Below, one piece after another: positions 46,718 through 55,827 of a DNA stretch of 64,000 nt. This DNA is from GCA-2746605 sp963704835 (GTDB taxonomy: Bacteria > Bacteroidota > Ignavibacteria > Ignavibacteriales > Melioribacteraceae), in assembly GCA_963704835.1 (NCBI GenBank), contig CAVPHW010000011.1, positions 62,001-126,000 on the forward strand. The letters run 5' to 3'. Position 1 is the first letter of the stretch; every line of letters starts with the position of its first letter. A program made the position numbers and the translations under genes. The notes below the pieces were generated by a model. It did not search any database and had not been told where the DNA came from. It was given only the letters and a program-made list of their open reading frames with translations.

Positions 46718-48364
46718 ATGTCTCTTATCAATTCCCTATTTGCCGGAGTATCCGGTATTCGTAATCATCAATCAATGTTAGATGTTATAGGTAATAACAT
46801 TGCTAACGTAAATTCAATTGGTTATAAAGGCAGTAGAGTTACTTTTAGTGATACCTTTAATCAATTCATACGTTATGGAACAAATCCAACTAGCTCTGCC
46901 GGTGGTACAAACACATTTCAAGTTGGTTTAGGAATGAAACTTAATTCAGTTGATAGAAACTGGGGCCAAGGTACATTTGAAAGAACCGGTATTACAACTG
47001 ACTTAGCATTACAAGGCGATGGTCTTTTTGTAATGAAGAAAAACGGTGAGACTTTTTATTCCAGAGCAGGCGCATTTATTTTTGATGCAAGCGGTCAATT
47101 AGTTAATCCACAAAATGGAGCAATTGTTCAAGGAAAAGTTGCAACAAGTGATGGAACAGTTCCCTCGGGAAATAATTTAGAAAATATTATTGTTGATGCC
47201 AAGTTTGAGACTTCCTGCAGTTCCAACAACAAAGGTTTCTTGGGATGGAAACCTTGATAGTGCATCATCTTTAACTAGATCTGAAGATTTTGTTCAAACT
47301 GGAAATGTTAAAGAGTTCAGTGGCAGTTGGTACTGTTCAATCAAGTGATTCAAAGGTTTATGATGAATCAGGGAAATGAGTATACCTTTAAAACTGATTA
47401 TGAAAAAATGGCTGACAACACTTTTAATCTTACTTATCAATTATTAGATTCAGAGGGAAATCCCACAACTCCTGCAGTTGGTCCAACTACAGTTCCCGTA
47501 ACATTTGATCCGGCTTCTGGCGAAATGGTTTCTTTAGCTGGCAATAATCCTCCTCAAGCTATTGTTATCCAAGATTCTAATTTAAATATCGATTTTAATT
47601 TTGATGCAACTGCAGTAAAGCAACATACCACTGAAACATTAAGTTCAGTAGTTGATAGCAATAGGAAACCAACAATAGTTTCTGGAACAGTTTCGATATT
47701 TGATTCTCTTGGAAACGCACACTCAATGACCTTAAAGTATACAAAAATTGACGACAATAACTGGAAGTGGACTACTGAAATGCCAACATCTAGTGGAACA
47801 TTATCTGGAAATGAAGGAAGTATTACTTTTAATTCCGATGGTTCAATAGCTTCTATCGCTCCTAATCCTCCAGTAATAACATTTTCTCCGGTTGGTGGTG
47901 CTGCAGAAGAGAATATGGTTCTTGACTTAGGAGAAGGTTTTGAAGGAATAACTCAAATATCAGGTAGTTCAGTTGTTTCGGCAGCTTCACAAAATGGTTC
48001 TGCTGCTGCTTCTTTAGCAAATATTAGTATTGATCAATACGGATATATTGAAGGAGTTTTCACCAATGGTCAATCCAGAAAATTAGCTCAAATACTTATA
48101 TCTACATTTCCAAACAGAAATGGATTAACAAGTGTTGGTGAAAATATGTTCACAGTTTCAGCTAATGCTGGTGAACCTTATATCAGCGAACCAGGTGAAT
48201 CGAGTAATACAACAATTCAATCGGGTGCTTTGGAACAATCAAATGTAGATCTTTCTGAAGAATTTACAAGAATGATTGTTTCTCAAAGAGGTTTCCAAGC
48301 AAACTCAAGAGTAATAACGGTCTCCGATACATTGCTACAAGAAATCACAAACTTAGTTAGATAA
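46718..48364 (+). CDS. flgE: Flagellar hook protein FlgE (three frameshifts)
   Basis: About 547 aa corrected; start ATG 46718 after GGAGGG. N-terminus SLINSLFAGVSGIRNHQSML and IGNNIANVNSIGYKGSRVTF, core TDLALQGDGLFVM, C-terminus EQSNVDLSEEFTRMIVSQRG and FQANSRVITVSDTLLQEITN are typical. Between 47210 and 47375 the frame changes three times, each by one extra base (near 47213, 47309 and 47373). Reading through gives PAVPTTKVSWDGNLDSASSL, SSVAVGTVQSSDSKVYDESG and NEYTFKTDYEK, a continuous FlgE sequence. The three together restore the original frame. Builds the universal joint outside the cell. Confidence 0.92.
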
Positions 48365-48378
48365 TTCTTAAATATACC

Positions 48379-48400
48379 GGGGATCATTAAATTGGTCCCC
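48379..48400 (+). terminator. Terminator after flgE
   Basis: GGGGA (48379-48383) pairs with TCCCC (48396-48400) around an A/T-rich loop, followed by TATTTTATTTATT. Marks the end of the flgB-flgE operon. Confidence 0.75.
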
Positions 48401-48440
48401 TATTTTATTTATTAAAAACACTAAATAATAATTGCCAGGT

Positions 48441-48454
48441 GGCTAATATTGAGC
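48441..48454. promoter_or_regulatory. Inverted repeat, putative sigma-54 activator site (fliL)
   Basis: GGCTAATATTGAGC keeps the left half-site GGCTAATATT exactly; the right half is degenerate. It lies 75 bp upstream of the fliL -24 element. Confidence 0.42.
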
Positions 48455-48529
48455 AATTATTTTTACTCTTTTCTTCAATAAATCCCTCTTTTTAATCAAA
48501 TTCAATCAATTTTCTATTTTTTATTTGGA

Positions 48530-48544
48530 TGGCATACCAATTGA
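48530..48544 (+). promoter_or_regulatory. Sigma-54-like promoter of the fliL operon
   Basis: TGGCATA-CCAA-TTGA, in correct -24/-12 register and nearly the same as the flgB element (TGGCAT-N5-TTGA in both). Ends 30 bp before the fliL ATG, as at flgB. Confidence 0.65.
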
Positions 48545-48574
48545 ACTATTATATAAAAATAATGGAGAATGGGT

Positions 48575-49102
48575 ATGGCAAACGAAGAAGTAAAAACAGA
48601 AGAAAAAAGTGAAAAGCCCCCCAAAAAAGGCTTCAATTTTAAGATAATAATCATCGGATTACCTCTATTTATAATTCAGTTAGTTTTGGTGTATTTCATT
48701 ACTGCCACTTTTTTAGTAAAAAGTGCTCCATCTTCTAATGTTAATGAAAATGGTGAAATAGTTGAAAATGTTGATGAAAAAGAAGCAGAGGAACTTGGTC
48801 CGCAGAGTATTTATAGTATTGATGATTTAATTATAAATCCATCAGGAACAAATGGACAACAATTATTGCTTTTATCCGTTGGATTTGGTGTTTCTAGTGA
48901 AGAAAAAGTTGCAGAGCTAAAGCTAAAAGAGATAATCATTAAAGATTTAATTCTTAACACCATCTCTCAAAAATCTCTATCGTCATTAAGTAAAGTAGAA
49001 TTGAAAGACTCTTTAAAATTGGAAATTGCAATGAAAATAAATTCGGCAATTCCAGATGCTAAAATAAATAATGTTTATTTCAGTAAATATGTGTTGAATT
49101 AA
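48575..49102 (+). CDS. fliL: Flagellar basal-body-associated protein FliL
   Basis: 175 residues from ATG 48575; GGAG at 48564-48567 gives good spacing to this ATG rather than to 48569. Basic N-terminus, one membrane helix (IIIIGLPLFIIQLVLVYFIT), acidic linker, and a periplasmic domain with YSIDDLIINPSGTNGQQLLL and LSLSKVELKD-like KSLSSLSKVELKDSLKLEI, as in FliL. Stabilises stators at the motor. First gene of the switch/export operon. Confidence 0.9.
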   Translation: MANEEVKTEEKSEKPPKKGFNFKIIIIGLPLFIIQLVLVYFITATFLVKSAPSSNVNENGEIVENVDEKEAEELGPQSIYSIDDLIINPSGTNGQQLLLLSVGFGVSSEEKVAELKLKEIIIKDLILNTISQKSLSSLSKVELKDSLKLEIAMKINSAIPDAKINNVYFSKYVLN

Positions 49103-49103
49103 A

Positions 49104-50093
49104 ATGGCTGAAGTATTATCACAACAAGAAATAGATGCACTATTGAGCAGTAATTCTGTGCATGAGCAAGATAGATCTCAAGGAGCAAATGCTAGGGTTG
49201 AAAAAGAAGCGATTCCTTTTGATTTTAGGCTTCCCAATCGGATCTCAAAAAATCAATTAAGAACTATTCATAACATTAATGAAAACTTTGCAGAAATGTT
49301 GAGTTCTTATTTGATGTCAAAACTGCAATCAATTGTTACATGTAATGTTACTTCAGTTGATCAGATTTATTATTCAGAATATGTATTATCAGTTTCTGAT
49401 CCAGCATGTTTGTTCACTTTTGATATAGCAAATACTGATATTAAAGGAATTTTAGAACTAAGCTCAGAATTTGCTTTTGCATTAATTGATAGAATGTTAG
49501 GCGGCAATGGCAAAGGAAAGAAAAATTCGCAAGTTATTACACCAATTGAACAAAAAGTTCTTGAAGTAGTTGTTAGAAAAAACCTTCAAGACCTTAGTAA
49601 AGCTTGGCAAATAATTGGAGATTATAGATTTGATATAGACAAATTTGAACCTGATATAGATTTCGTTCAAATTACATCACAAAGTGAAAGTGTACTACTG
49701 ATAACATTCGAGATTCACATTGGGGAAGAAACCTACATGATGAACCTCTGTTTTGCTACATATGCTTTTGATACAATACTTTCAAAGTTAACGAGTCAAA
49801 ATTTATCTTCAATACGACCGATTAAATACCAAGGTACAACAGCTCAAAATATTCTAATCGAGCACTTGAAAAAAACCCAACTTAATCTTGATGTTGAATT
49901 TGGAAAATCCTCAATTTCTTTTCGTCAGCTAATAAATCTTAAAGTTGGAGATGTAATACGCTTAAACACACAATTAGGTGATGAAATTAAAGTAAGTGTT
50001 GAAAAGAAACATATGTTTAATGGCATTACAGGTATAGTTAACAACCACAAAGCAGTAAAAATTACAAAAAAGATAGATAAAAGGAAGAGCTAA
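49104..50093 (+). CDS. fliM: Flagellar motor switch protein FliM
   Basis: 329 residues. N-terminal CheY-binding peptide VLSQQEIDALLSS; middle domain with RISKNQLRTIHNINENFAEM and LIDRMLGGNGKG; C-terminal SpoA domain (VEFGKSSISFRQLINLKVGD). Binds phospho-CheY and changes motor rotation. Follows fliL by 1 bp. Intact. Confidence 0.96.
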   Translation: MAEVLSQQEIDALLSSNSVHEQDRSQGANARVEKEAIPFDFRLPNRISKNQLRTIHNINENFAEMLSSYLMSKLQSIVTCNVTSVDQIYYSEYVLSVSDPACLFTFDIANTDIKGILELSSEFAFALIDRMLGGNGKGKKNSQVITPIEQKVLEVVVRKNLQDLSKAWQIIGDYRFDIDKFEPDIDFVQITSQSESVLLITFEIHIGEETYMMNLCFATYAFDTILSKLTSQNLSSIRPIKYQGTTAQNILIEHLKKTQLNLDVEFGKSSISFRQLINLKVGDVIRLNTQLGDEIKVSVEKKHMFNGITGIVNNHKAVKITKKIDKRKS

Positions 50094-50094
50094 A

Positions 50095-50553
50095 ATGGCA
50101 AACAAAGATGAAAAAACTGTTGAAGAATCAAAGGTTAAGTCTGACTCAAAAGGGCATACAGATATGAGTGAGGAAGAAGCCGAAGCTCAAATGCTTGCCG
50201 GACTTGAGAATGAAAATTCTAATAATTCTGTAGATGCAAGTATCGCAGATTTTCCAAATTTCAATGAATCCAAAAAGAAAGGTTTCTTTGAAGCTGATAA
50301 ATTAGATTTTCTAAAAGACCTCCAGCTAAATGTTTATATAGAACTAGGCAGAACTATGATGGAAATCAAAGATATCTTAGAATTGGAAAGAGGTTATGTA
50401 ATTGAATTAGAAAAACTTGCTAGTGAACCTGTTGATGTTTACGTAAATAACAAGAAAATTGCAGAAGGCGAAGTTGTTGTTATTGATAAACATTTTGGGA
50501 TAAGGATTACAAATCTTCTTGAAACAAATGAAAGATTATTGGGGATGAAATAG
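50095..50553 (+). CDS. fliN: Flagellar motor switch protein FliN
   Basis: 152 residues. Acidic, poorly conserved N-terminal 75 residues, then the SpoA domain: FLKDLQLNVYIELGRTMMEI, LERGYVIELEKLASEPVDVY, AEGEVVVIDKHFGIRITNLL. C-ring subunit with FliM. Its stop TAG overlaps the GTG start of fliO. Confidence 0.94.
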   Translation: MANKDEKTVEESKVKSDSKGHTDMSEEEAEAQMLAGLENENSNNSVDASIADFPNFNESKKKGFFEADKLDFLKDLQLNVYIELGRTMMEIKDILELERGYVIELEKLASEPVDVYVNNKKIAEGEVVVIDKHFGIRITNLLETNERLLGMK

Positions 50554-50897
50554 TGGGAACTTGGGATATTCTACAAATATTTTTAATACTTGGTGTAATG
50601 ATGGGAATTATGTACGGATTATTATACTTAGTCAAAAAGTATCTCTACTCATTTGAAAAAAAAGGTGATAACAACTCAAAAATTAAAATAATTTCTACAC
50701 AAGCCATTCTTCCTAAAAGGTATGTATCTGTAATTCAGTTTAATGATAATATTTATTTGCTTGGAGTTTCTGATCAATCTATAAACCTAATAGATAAACT
50801 TGAAAATGATTTCATGGAAACCAATAACTTGGATGAAGAGAACAAGCCGAAACAAAATTTCTTAAACTTGTTAAAAAGCAACATGGGAATAAAATGA
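50553..50897 (+). CDS. fliO: Flagellar export component FliO
   Basis: 114 residues, GTG start. One N-terminal membrane helix (ILQIFLILGVMMGIMYGLLY), then a basic stretch and the cytoplasmic FliO-type segment KIKIISTQAILPKRYVSVIQ and LLGVSDQSINLI. Helps assemble FliP. Overlaps fliP by 4 bp (ATGA). Confidence 0.85.
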   Translation: MGTWDILQIFLILGVMMGIMYGLLYLVKKYLYSFEKKGDNNSKIKIISTQAILPKRYVSVIQFNDNIYLLGVSDQSINLIDKLENDFMETNNLDEENKPKQNFLNLLKSNMGIK

Positions 50898-51655
50898 AAA
50901 AATTATTCCTAACTTTTATTATTGCTAGCTCACTTTTTTTATCTACAGAAAATATAAACGCACAAAATTCAAAAGGAGTGCCTTTACCAAATATTGGAAT
51001 TAATGTTGGAACTTCAGATAACCCTGAAGATTTAGCAGTTACCCTACAATTATTATTGTTACTTACAATTCTTTCGCTTGCACCTTCAATATTTATAATG
51101 ACAACTTCTTATCTAAGGATAATAATTGTATTTCACTTTTTAAAATCTGCATTGGGTACACAGCAAATGCCGCCTAATCAGCTTTTGGCAGGTGTTGCAC
51201 TCTTTGTAACTTTCTTTGTGATGAGCCCGACATGGAATGAGTTTAACGACAAAGCCTTGCAGCCTTATATGAAACAAGAAATTAATATTGATGAAGCTTA
51301 TGAAAAAGGAATTGCACCGATTAGAACTTTTATGCTAAGAAATACGCGTCCTGAAGAATTAAAATTTTTTTTACAATTAGCTAATTTAGATCAACCTAAA
51401 ACACAAGCTGATCTTGAATTACATGTTTTAATACCAGCATTTGTACTTGGTGAATTAAGAGCCGGATTTATAATTGGGTTCTTTCTTTTTATACCATTTG
51501 TAATGGTGGATATGATTGTGTCAAGCGTTTTAATGTCAATGGGTATGATGATGCTTCCGCCAATGATGATTTCAATGCCATTTAAAATACTTTTGTTCAT
51601 TTTGGTTGATGGCTGGACTTTAGTAATCGGTTCAGTTGTAAGGGGGATAAATTAA
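50894..51655 (+). CDS. fliP: Flagellar export gate protein FliP
   Basis: 253 residues. Signal peptide (LFLTFIIASSLFLSTENINA), then LSLAPSIFIMTTSYLRIIIV, FHFLKSALGTQQMPPNQLL, HVLIPAFVLGELRAGFIIGF and SMGMMMLPPMMISMPFKILL, all FliP signatures. Forms the FliP5 export pore. Shares a base with fliQ. Confidence 0.96.
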   Translation: MKKLFLTFIIASSLFLSTENINAQNSKGVPLPNIGINVGTSDNPEDLAVTLQLLLLLTILSLAPSIFIMTTSYLRIIIVFHFLKSALGTQQMPPNQLLAGVALFVTFFVMSPTWNEFNDKALQPYMKQEINIDEAYEKGIAPIRTFMLRNTRPEELKFFLQLANLDQPKTQADLELHVLIPAFVLGELRAGFIIGFFLFIPFVMVDMIVSSVLMSMGMMMLPPMMISMPFKILLFILVDGWTLVIGSVVRGIN

Positions 51656-51924
51656 TGTCAATTGATCTAGTTATTGAAATTTTAAGCGAATCTTTTTTTG
51701 TTGTACTATTAATCCTGCTTCCTATTCTGGGTTCAGGACTAATTATAGGTGTAATTATATCAATATTTCAAGCAGCTACTTCTATTCAAGAATCTACATT
51801 AACTTTTGTGCCTAAAATAATAATTACAGCAGTTGCTATAATTGTTTCATTACCATTTATCACTGATAAAATGATGTCATTTACGTACAGGATTTTCAAC
51901 ATTATTGAAACGGCTGTAAAATGA
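51655..51924 (+). CDS. fliQ: Flagellar export gate protein FliQ
   Basis: 89 residues with two membrane helices. LILLPILGSGLIIGVIISIF, QAATSIQESTLTFVPKIIIT match FliQ closely. Part of the FliPQR gate. Overlaps fliR by 4 bp. Confidence 0.95.
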   Translation: MSIDLVIEILSESFFVVLLILLPILGSGLIIGVIISIFQAATSIQESTLTFVPKIIITAVAIIVSLPFITDKMMSFTYRIFNIIETAVK

Positions 51925-52706
51925 CTGAAATATTAATTGCAGATTTTCTAACCGGTCTAATGATATTTATTAGAATTGCAGCGATGTTTGCATTTGCTCC
52001 ATTATATAGCAACACTGTAATCCCAACTTTGGTTAGAGCGGCTCTTGCTCTTGTAATTACATACATTCTATTTTTTAATGTTGAAACCTATCCTTTTACA
52101 GAAAATGATCATTATATATTCATAATTGTCTTTGCAGTTAAGGAAGCTTTTGTTGGAATAATAATGGGTTTTGTTCTAAGCATTGTCTTTCAAGGTATCT
52201 CTTTTGCAGGTTTACTAGTTGGTAGAGATATGGGTTTAGCAATGTCTTCAATGTTTGATCCTGTAACCGGTGATGATGGAAACATCATTGCAACATTACT
52301 TTCCATGGCAGCAATAATAGTATTTATTTTAATAAACGGGCATCATTTTATTGTTGAATCTTTATCCTATTCATTTAAGGTAATTCCATTAGGTACATTT
52401 GAAGTAACAGAAAGTGCTTTTAACCTAATTATTAAGTATTCTGGCAGCATTTTTATTTTAGCAATCAAAATATCTGCTCCAATAATTGTTGCATTCTTTT
52501 TGGTGCATCTTGCAAGTGGTATAATCGCTCGTGTAAGTCCATCATTCCAAGTTTTTTTCGTTTTATTACCACTTAAAATTGGATTAGGAGTATTTCTAAT
52601 TATTCTAGTTATGCCGTTATATATCTATCTATTTAGAACATTGTTGTATGAATACGAAGACAAATTATTAACAATTGTAAGGGCGTTAAGCAATATCAAT
52701 GGCTGA
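51921..52706 (+). CDS. fliR: Flagellar export gate protein FliR
   Basis: 261 residues, six membrane helices. FIRIAAMFAFAPLYSNTVIP, VKEAFVGIIMGFVLSIVFQG, AGLLVGRDMGLAMSSMFDPV and SGIIARVSPSFQVFFVLLPL are FliR motifs. Completes the export pore. Overlaps flhB by 8 bp. Confidence 0.95.
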   Translation: MTEILIADFLTGLMIFIRIAAMFAFAPLYSNTVIPTLVRAALALVITYILFFNVETYPFTENDHYIFIIVFAVKEAFVGIIMGFVLSIVFQGISFAGLLVGRDMGLAMSSMFDPVTGDDGNIIATLLSMAAIIVFILINGHHFIVESLSYSFKVIPLGTFEVTESAFNLIIKYSGSIFILAIKISAPIIVAFFLVHLASGIIARVSPSFQVFFVLLPLKIGLGVFLIILVMPLYIYLFRTLLYEYEDKLLTIVRALSNING

Positions 52707-53784
52707 TTCAGACGGACAAGAAAAAACCGAACAAGCGACAGGTAAGAAATTACTTGATACTAGAGATAAAGGCCAGGCACCAAAAAGCCAGGAGCTCAAT
52801 TCTCTTGCAGTTTTTTCGGTAGGGTTGTTGGTTCTATTTTTCACAAAAGAATACGTGGGACTTAAACTATGGAGTATGACTACATATATCTTTTCCTCGC
52901 TTGATACACTAGAAATTAGCGTAAATATTTTAACAATGTATGCTACCCAAGGGTTTGTATTTTTCTTTGCAACATTATTTCCAGTTTTCCTTGGAATAAT
53001 TATAATATCATTAGTAGTTGGGTATGGGCAAGTTGGATTTAAGATCACTCCCAAAGCACTTGCACCCAAATTATCAAAATTAGATCCAATTAAGGGATTT
53101 AAAAATAGTTTTTTATCAACTCGTCCATTAGTAGAAGTGTTAAAATCAATTGCAAAATTAGGAGCAATTGGGATATTCTCTTATTTTATTATGGAAGACA
53201 TGGTTCTAGATTCTATAGGTTTAGTCAACTTTACAGTACCTGAAATAGTTAATTACATGTTAGACTATTCCATCGAATTTTTGTGGAGAGTTTCAATTGT
53301 ATATGCTGTTATAGCTTTTATAGATTTTGCTTATCAAAAATCAAAATTCAAAAAAGATTTGATGATGACGAAACAAGAAGTAAAAGAAGAAAACAAGCAA
53401 ACTGAAGGTGATCCGTTAGTTAAGTCTCAAATTAGAGGAAAACAAATTCAGATGGCACGCAATAGAATGTTGGAAGCCGTACCTAAAGCGGATGTTGTTG
53501 TTACTAACCCGACTCACTATGCTGTAGCACTAAAATATGAAATTGGAAAAACAACGGCTCCAAAAGTTGTGGCAAAAGGTAAAGATTTACTTGCTCAAAA
53601 AATTAAATCTATTGCAAAAGAAAATAATGTGCCACTTCATGAAGATGTTCAACTTGCTAGAGCTCTTTATAAAAATTGCGAAGTTGGTCAAGAAATACCA
53701 GATGATTTATTTAAAACAGTAGCTAAAATATTAGCCTATATATACAAATTAAAGAATGAAAAGAAAAAGAGAAGTATAATTTGA
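52699..53784 (+). CDS. flhB: Flagellar export switch protein FlhB
   Basis: 361 residues. N-terminal SDGQEKTEQATGKKLLDTRD (normally EKTExPTxRKLxDAR), four membrane helices, then the cytoplasmic domain with the self-cleavage site NPTH (about residue 269) in VVTNPTHYAVALKYE. With FliK it switches export from hook to filament subunits. Confidence 0.96.
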   Translation: MADSDGQEKTEQATGKKLLDTRDKGQAPKSQELNSLAVFSVGLLVLFFTKEYVGLKLWSMTTYIFSSLDTLEISVNILTMYATQGFVFFFATLFPVFLGIIIISLVVGYGQVGFKITPKALAPKLSKLDPIKGFKNSFLSTRPLVEVLKSIAKLGAIGIFSYFIMEDMVLDSIGLVNFTVPEIVNYMLDYSIEFLWRVSIVYAVIAFIDFAYQKSKFKKDLMMTKQEVKEENKQTEGDPLVKSQIRGKQIQMARNRMLEAVPKADVVVTNPTHYAVALKYEIGKTTAPKVVAKGKDLLAQKIKSIAKENNVPLHEDVQLARALYKNCEVGQEIPDDLFKTVAKILAYIYKLKNEKKKRSII

Positions 53785-53786
53785 TA

Positions 53787-55826
53787 ATGGAAAAGTTTCT
53801 AAAAAATACAGATATACTTTTTGCCTTTGGAATTATCTTTATTCTTGGATTAATGATAATTCCATTGCCGCCATTCTTTTTGGATTTGTTTTTAGCAGTA
53901 AATATCAGCTTAGCTATTTTAATCCTAATTGCATCTTTGTATATAAATTCGCCTCTAGAAATATCAGCTTTCCCTGGACTTTTATTGGTGCTTACTATTT
54001 TCAGACTTTCATTAAATATAAGTTCAACAAGGCTAATATTATTGGAAGGATATGCCGGTGAAGTAATTGAAACATTCGGAAGTTTCGTTGTTGGCGGAAG
54101 TTACATAGTTGGGTTTATTGTTTTCTTAATCATTGTAATCATTCAGTTTTTGGTAATTGTAAAAGGTTCTGGACGTATATCTGAAGTTGCCGCAAGATTT
54201 ACATTAGATGCAATGCCAGGTAAGCAAATGGCTATTGATGCCGATTTAAATAGTGGAATTATTACAGAAGTTGAGGCCAGAACCAGACGTGATGACATTG
54301 CAAGAGAAGCTGAATTTTTTGGATCGATGGATGGTGCTTCAAAATTTGTAAAAGGAGATGCTATTGCCGGACTTATTATTAATGCCATAAACATTGTTGG
54401 TGGTATTATAATTGGAGTTGTAGAGAGAGGATTAAGCGCACCTGAAGCACTTCAAAGTTATACAATTCTAACTATTGGTGATGGTTTGGTTTCTCAAGTC
54501 CCAGCATTACTTATTGCTACAGCAGCTGGTATGGTTGTAACAAAAAATGCAGGTGGAAAATCACTTGATAGCCAGATGAAGTCTCAGCTTTTCTCTAATC
54601 CCAGAGTGCTTGGTACGGTTTCAGCAACTATTCTTTTGTTTTCAATAGTTCCAGGGATGCCAACATTACCATTCTTAACACTTGGTGGAGGATTAGCACT
54701 AACAACATTTTTAGTAAATAAAAATAAAAAAGCAACTTTAATAAGTGATTCCTTAGATGAAGAAACAAAAACTGAAGAAAAGGAAGAAAAAGTTGAAGGT
54801 TATTTACAAGTTGATCCGGTTGAGGTAGAAATAGGTTATGGATTAATATCATTAGTTGATGATAGCCAAGGTGGGAACCTATTCCAGAAGATTTCATCAA
54901 CAAGAAAATTTGTTGCTTTGGAATATGGAGTTTTAGTTCCACCTGTTAGAGTTCGAGATAATCTACAACTGAAGCCAAATGAATATATCATAAAAATCAA
55001 AGGAAATGTTGTAGCCCATTATGAGATTTATTCAGATAGATATTTAGCAATGAACTCTGGAAATATTAGTGAAAAACTAAGTGGAATTCCTACTAGGGAT
55101 CCAGCGTTTGGTTTAGATGGTTTTTGGATTTCAGATCAGGAAAAAGATAAAGCTGAATTAGTTGGATACACAGTAGTTGATGCTGTCTCCGTTCTATCTA
55201 CACATTTGCAAGAAACAATTAAGAAGAATTTTGATAAGATTCTTACAAGACAATCAGTTAAAAAATTACTTGAAAACTTAAAACAAGATTACCCTGCAGT
55301 AATTGAAGATATAAGTCCAGAGGCTCTTCCACTTGGATCAATTCAAAAAGTATTGCAAAACTTATTGAGAGAGTTAATCCCAATTAAAGATTTGGTTCAA
55401 ATATTAGAATCATTAATTGACTATTCCAAAGTGACAAAAAATATTGAAGTGTTAACTGAGTATGTAAGACATTCACTCGGTGATAGTATTGCTAGTTTGT
55501 ATAAAGATTCAAATAATTTAATTCATGCTGCAGCAATTGGTGAAAGCTTAGAAGAGTATATTACAAACTCATTAGCCAAGCAAGGTGATGCTACACAAAC
55601 ACTTGGTTTAACACCAGATATGTTATCAACCTTAAATAAATCAATTCAAGAGCAATTAGAGAAATTTAAACAATTGGGTTATGTCCCAATTTTCTTAACA
55701 TCAGCAACAATAAGACCATATTTGTTTAGATTAATTAATTCATCATTCCCGGATATAGTAATTCTATCATTTACAGAACTACCTGCAAATATTGAAATAG
55801 AGTTTATTGGGAAAATAGGAGTCTAG
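53787..55826 (+). CDS. flhA: Flagellar export protein FlhA
   Basis: 679 residues from ATG 53787; the in-frame TTG at 53781 would overlap flhB. Eight membrane helices in the first 310 residues, with PGLLLVLTIFRLSLNISSTR and the FHIPEP region SRRRDDIAREAEFFGSMDGA-like (RTRRDDIAREAEFFGSMDGA), then the cytoplasmic domain that binds chaperone-substrate complexes. Forms the nonameric ring of the export gate. Intact. Confidence 0.96.
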   Translation: MEKFLKNTDILFAFGIIFILGLMIIPLPPFFLDLFLAVNISLAILILIASLYINSPLEISAFPGLLLVLTIFRLSLNISSTRLILLEGYAGEVIETFGSFVVGGSYIVGFIVFLIIVIIQFLVIVKGSGRISEVAARFTLDAMPGKQMAIDADLNSGIITEVEARTRRDDIAREAEFFGSMDGASKFVKGDAIAGLIINAINIVGGIIIGVVERGLSAPEALQSYTILTIGDGLVSQVPALLIATAAGMVVTKNAGGKSLDSQMKSQLFSNPRVLGTVSATILLFSIVPGMPTLPFLTLGGGLALTTFLVNKNKKATLISDSLDEETKTEEKEEKVEGYLQVDPVEVEIGYGLISLVDDSQGGNLFQKISSTRKFVALEYGVLVPPVRVRDNLQLKPNEYIIKIKGNVVAHYEIYSDRYLAMNSGNISEKLSGIPTRDPAFGLDGFWISDQEKDKAELVGYTVVDAVSVLSTHLQETIKKNFDKILTRQSVKKLLENLKQDYPAVIEDISPEALPLGSIQKVLQNLLRELIPIKDLVQILESLIDYSKVTKNIEVLTEYVRHSLGDSIASLYKDSNNLIHAAAIGESLEEYITNSLAKQGDATQTLGLTPDMLSTLNKSIQEQLEKFKQLGYVPIFLTSATIRPYLFRLINSSFPDIVILSFTELPANIEIEFIGKIGV

Positions 55827-55827
55827 A

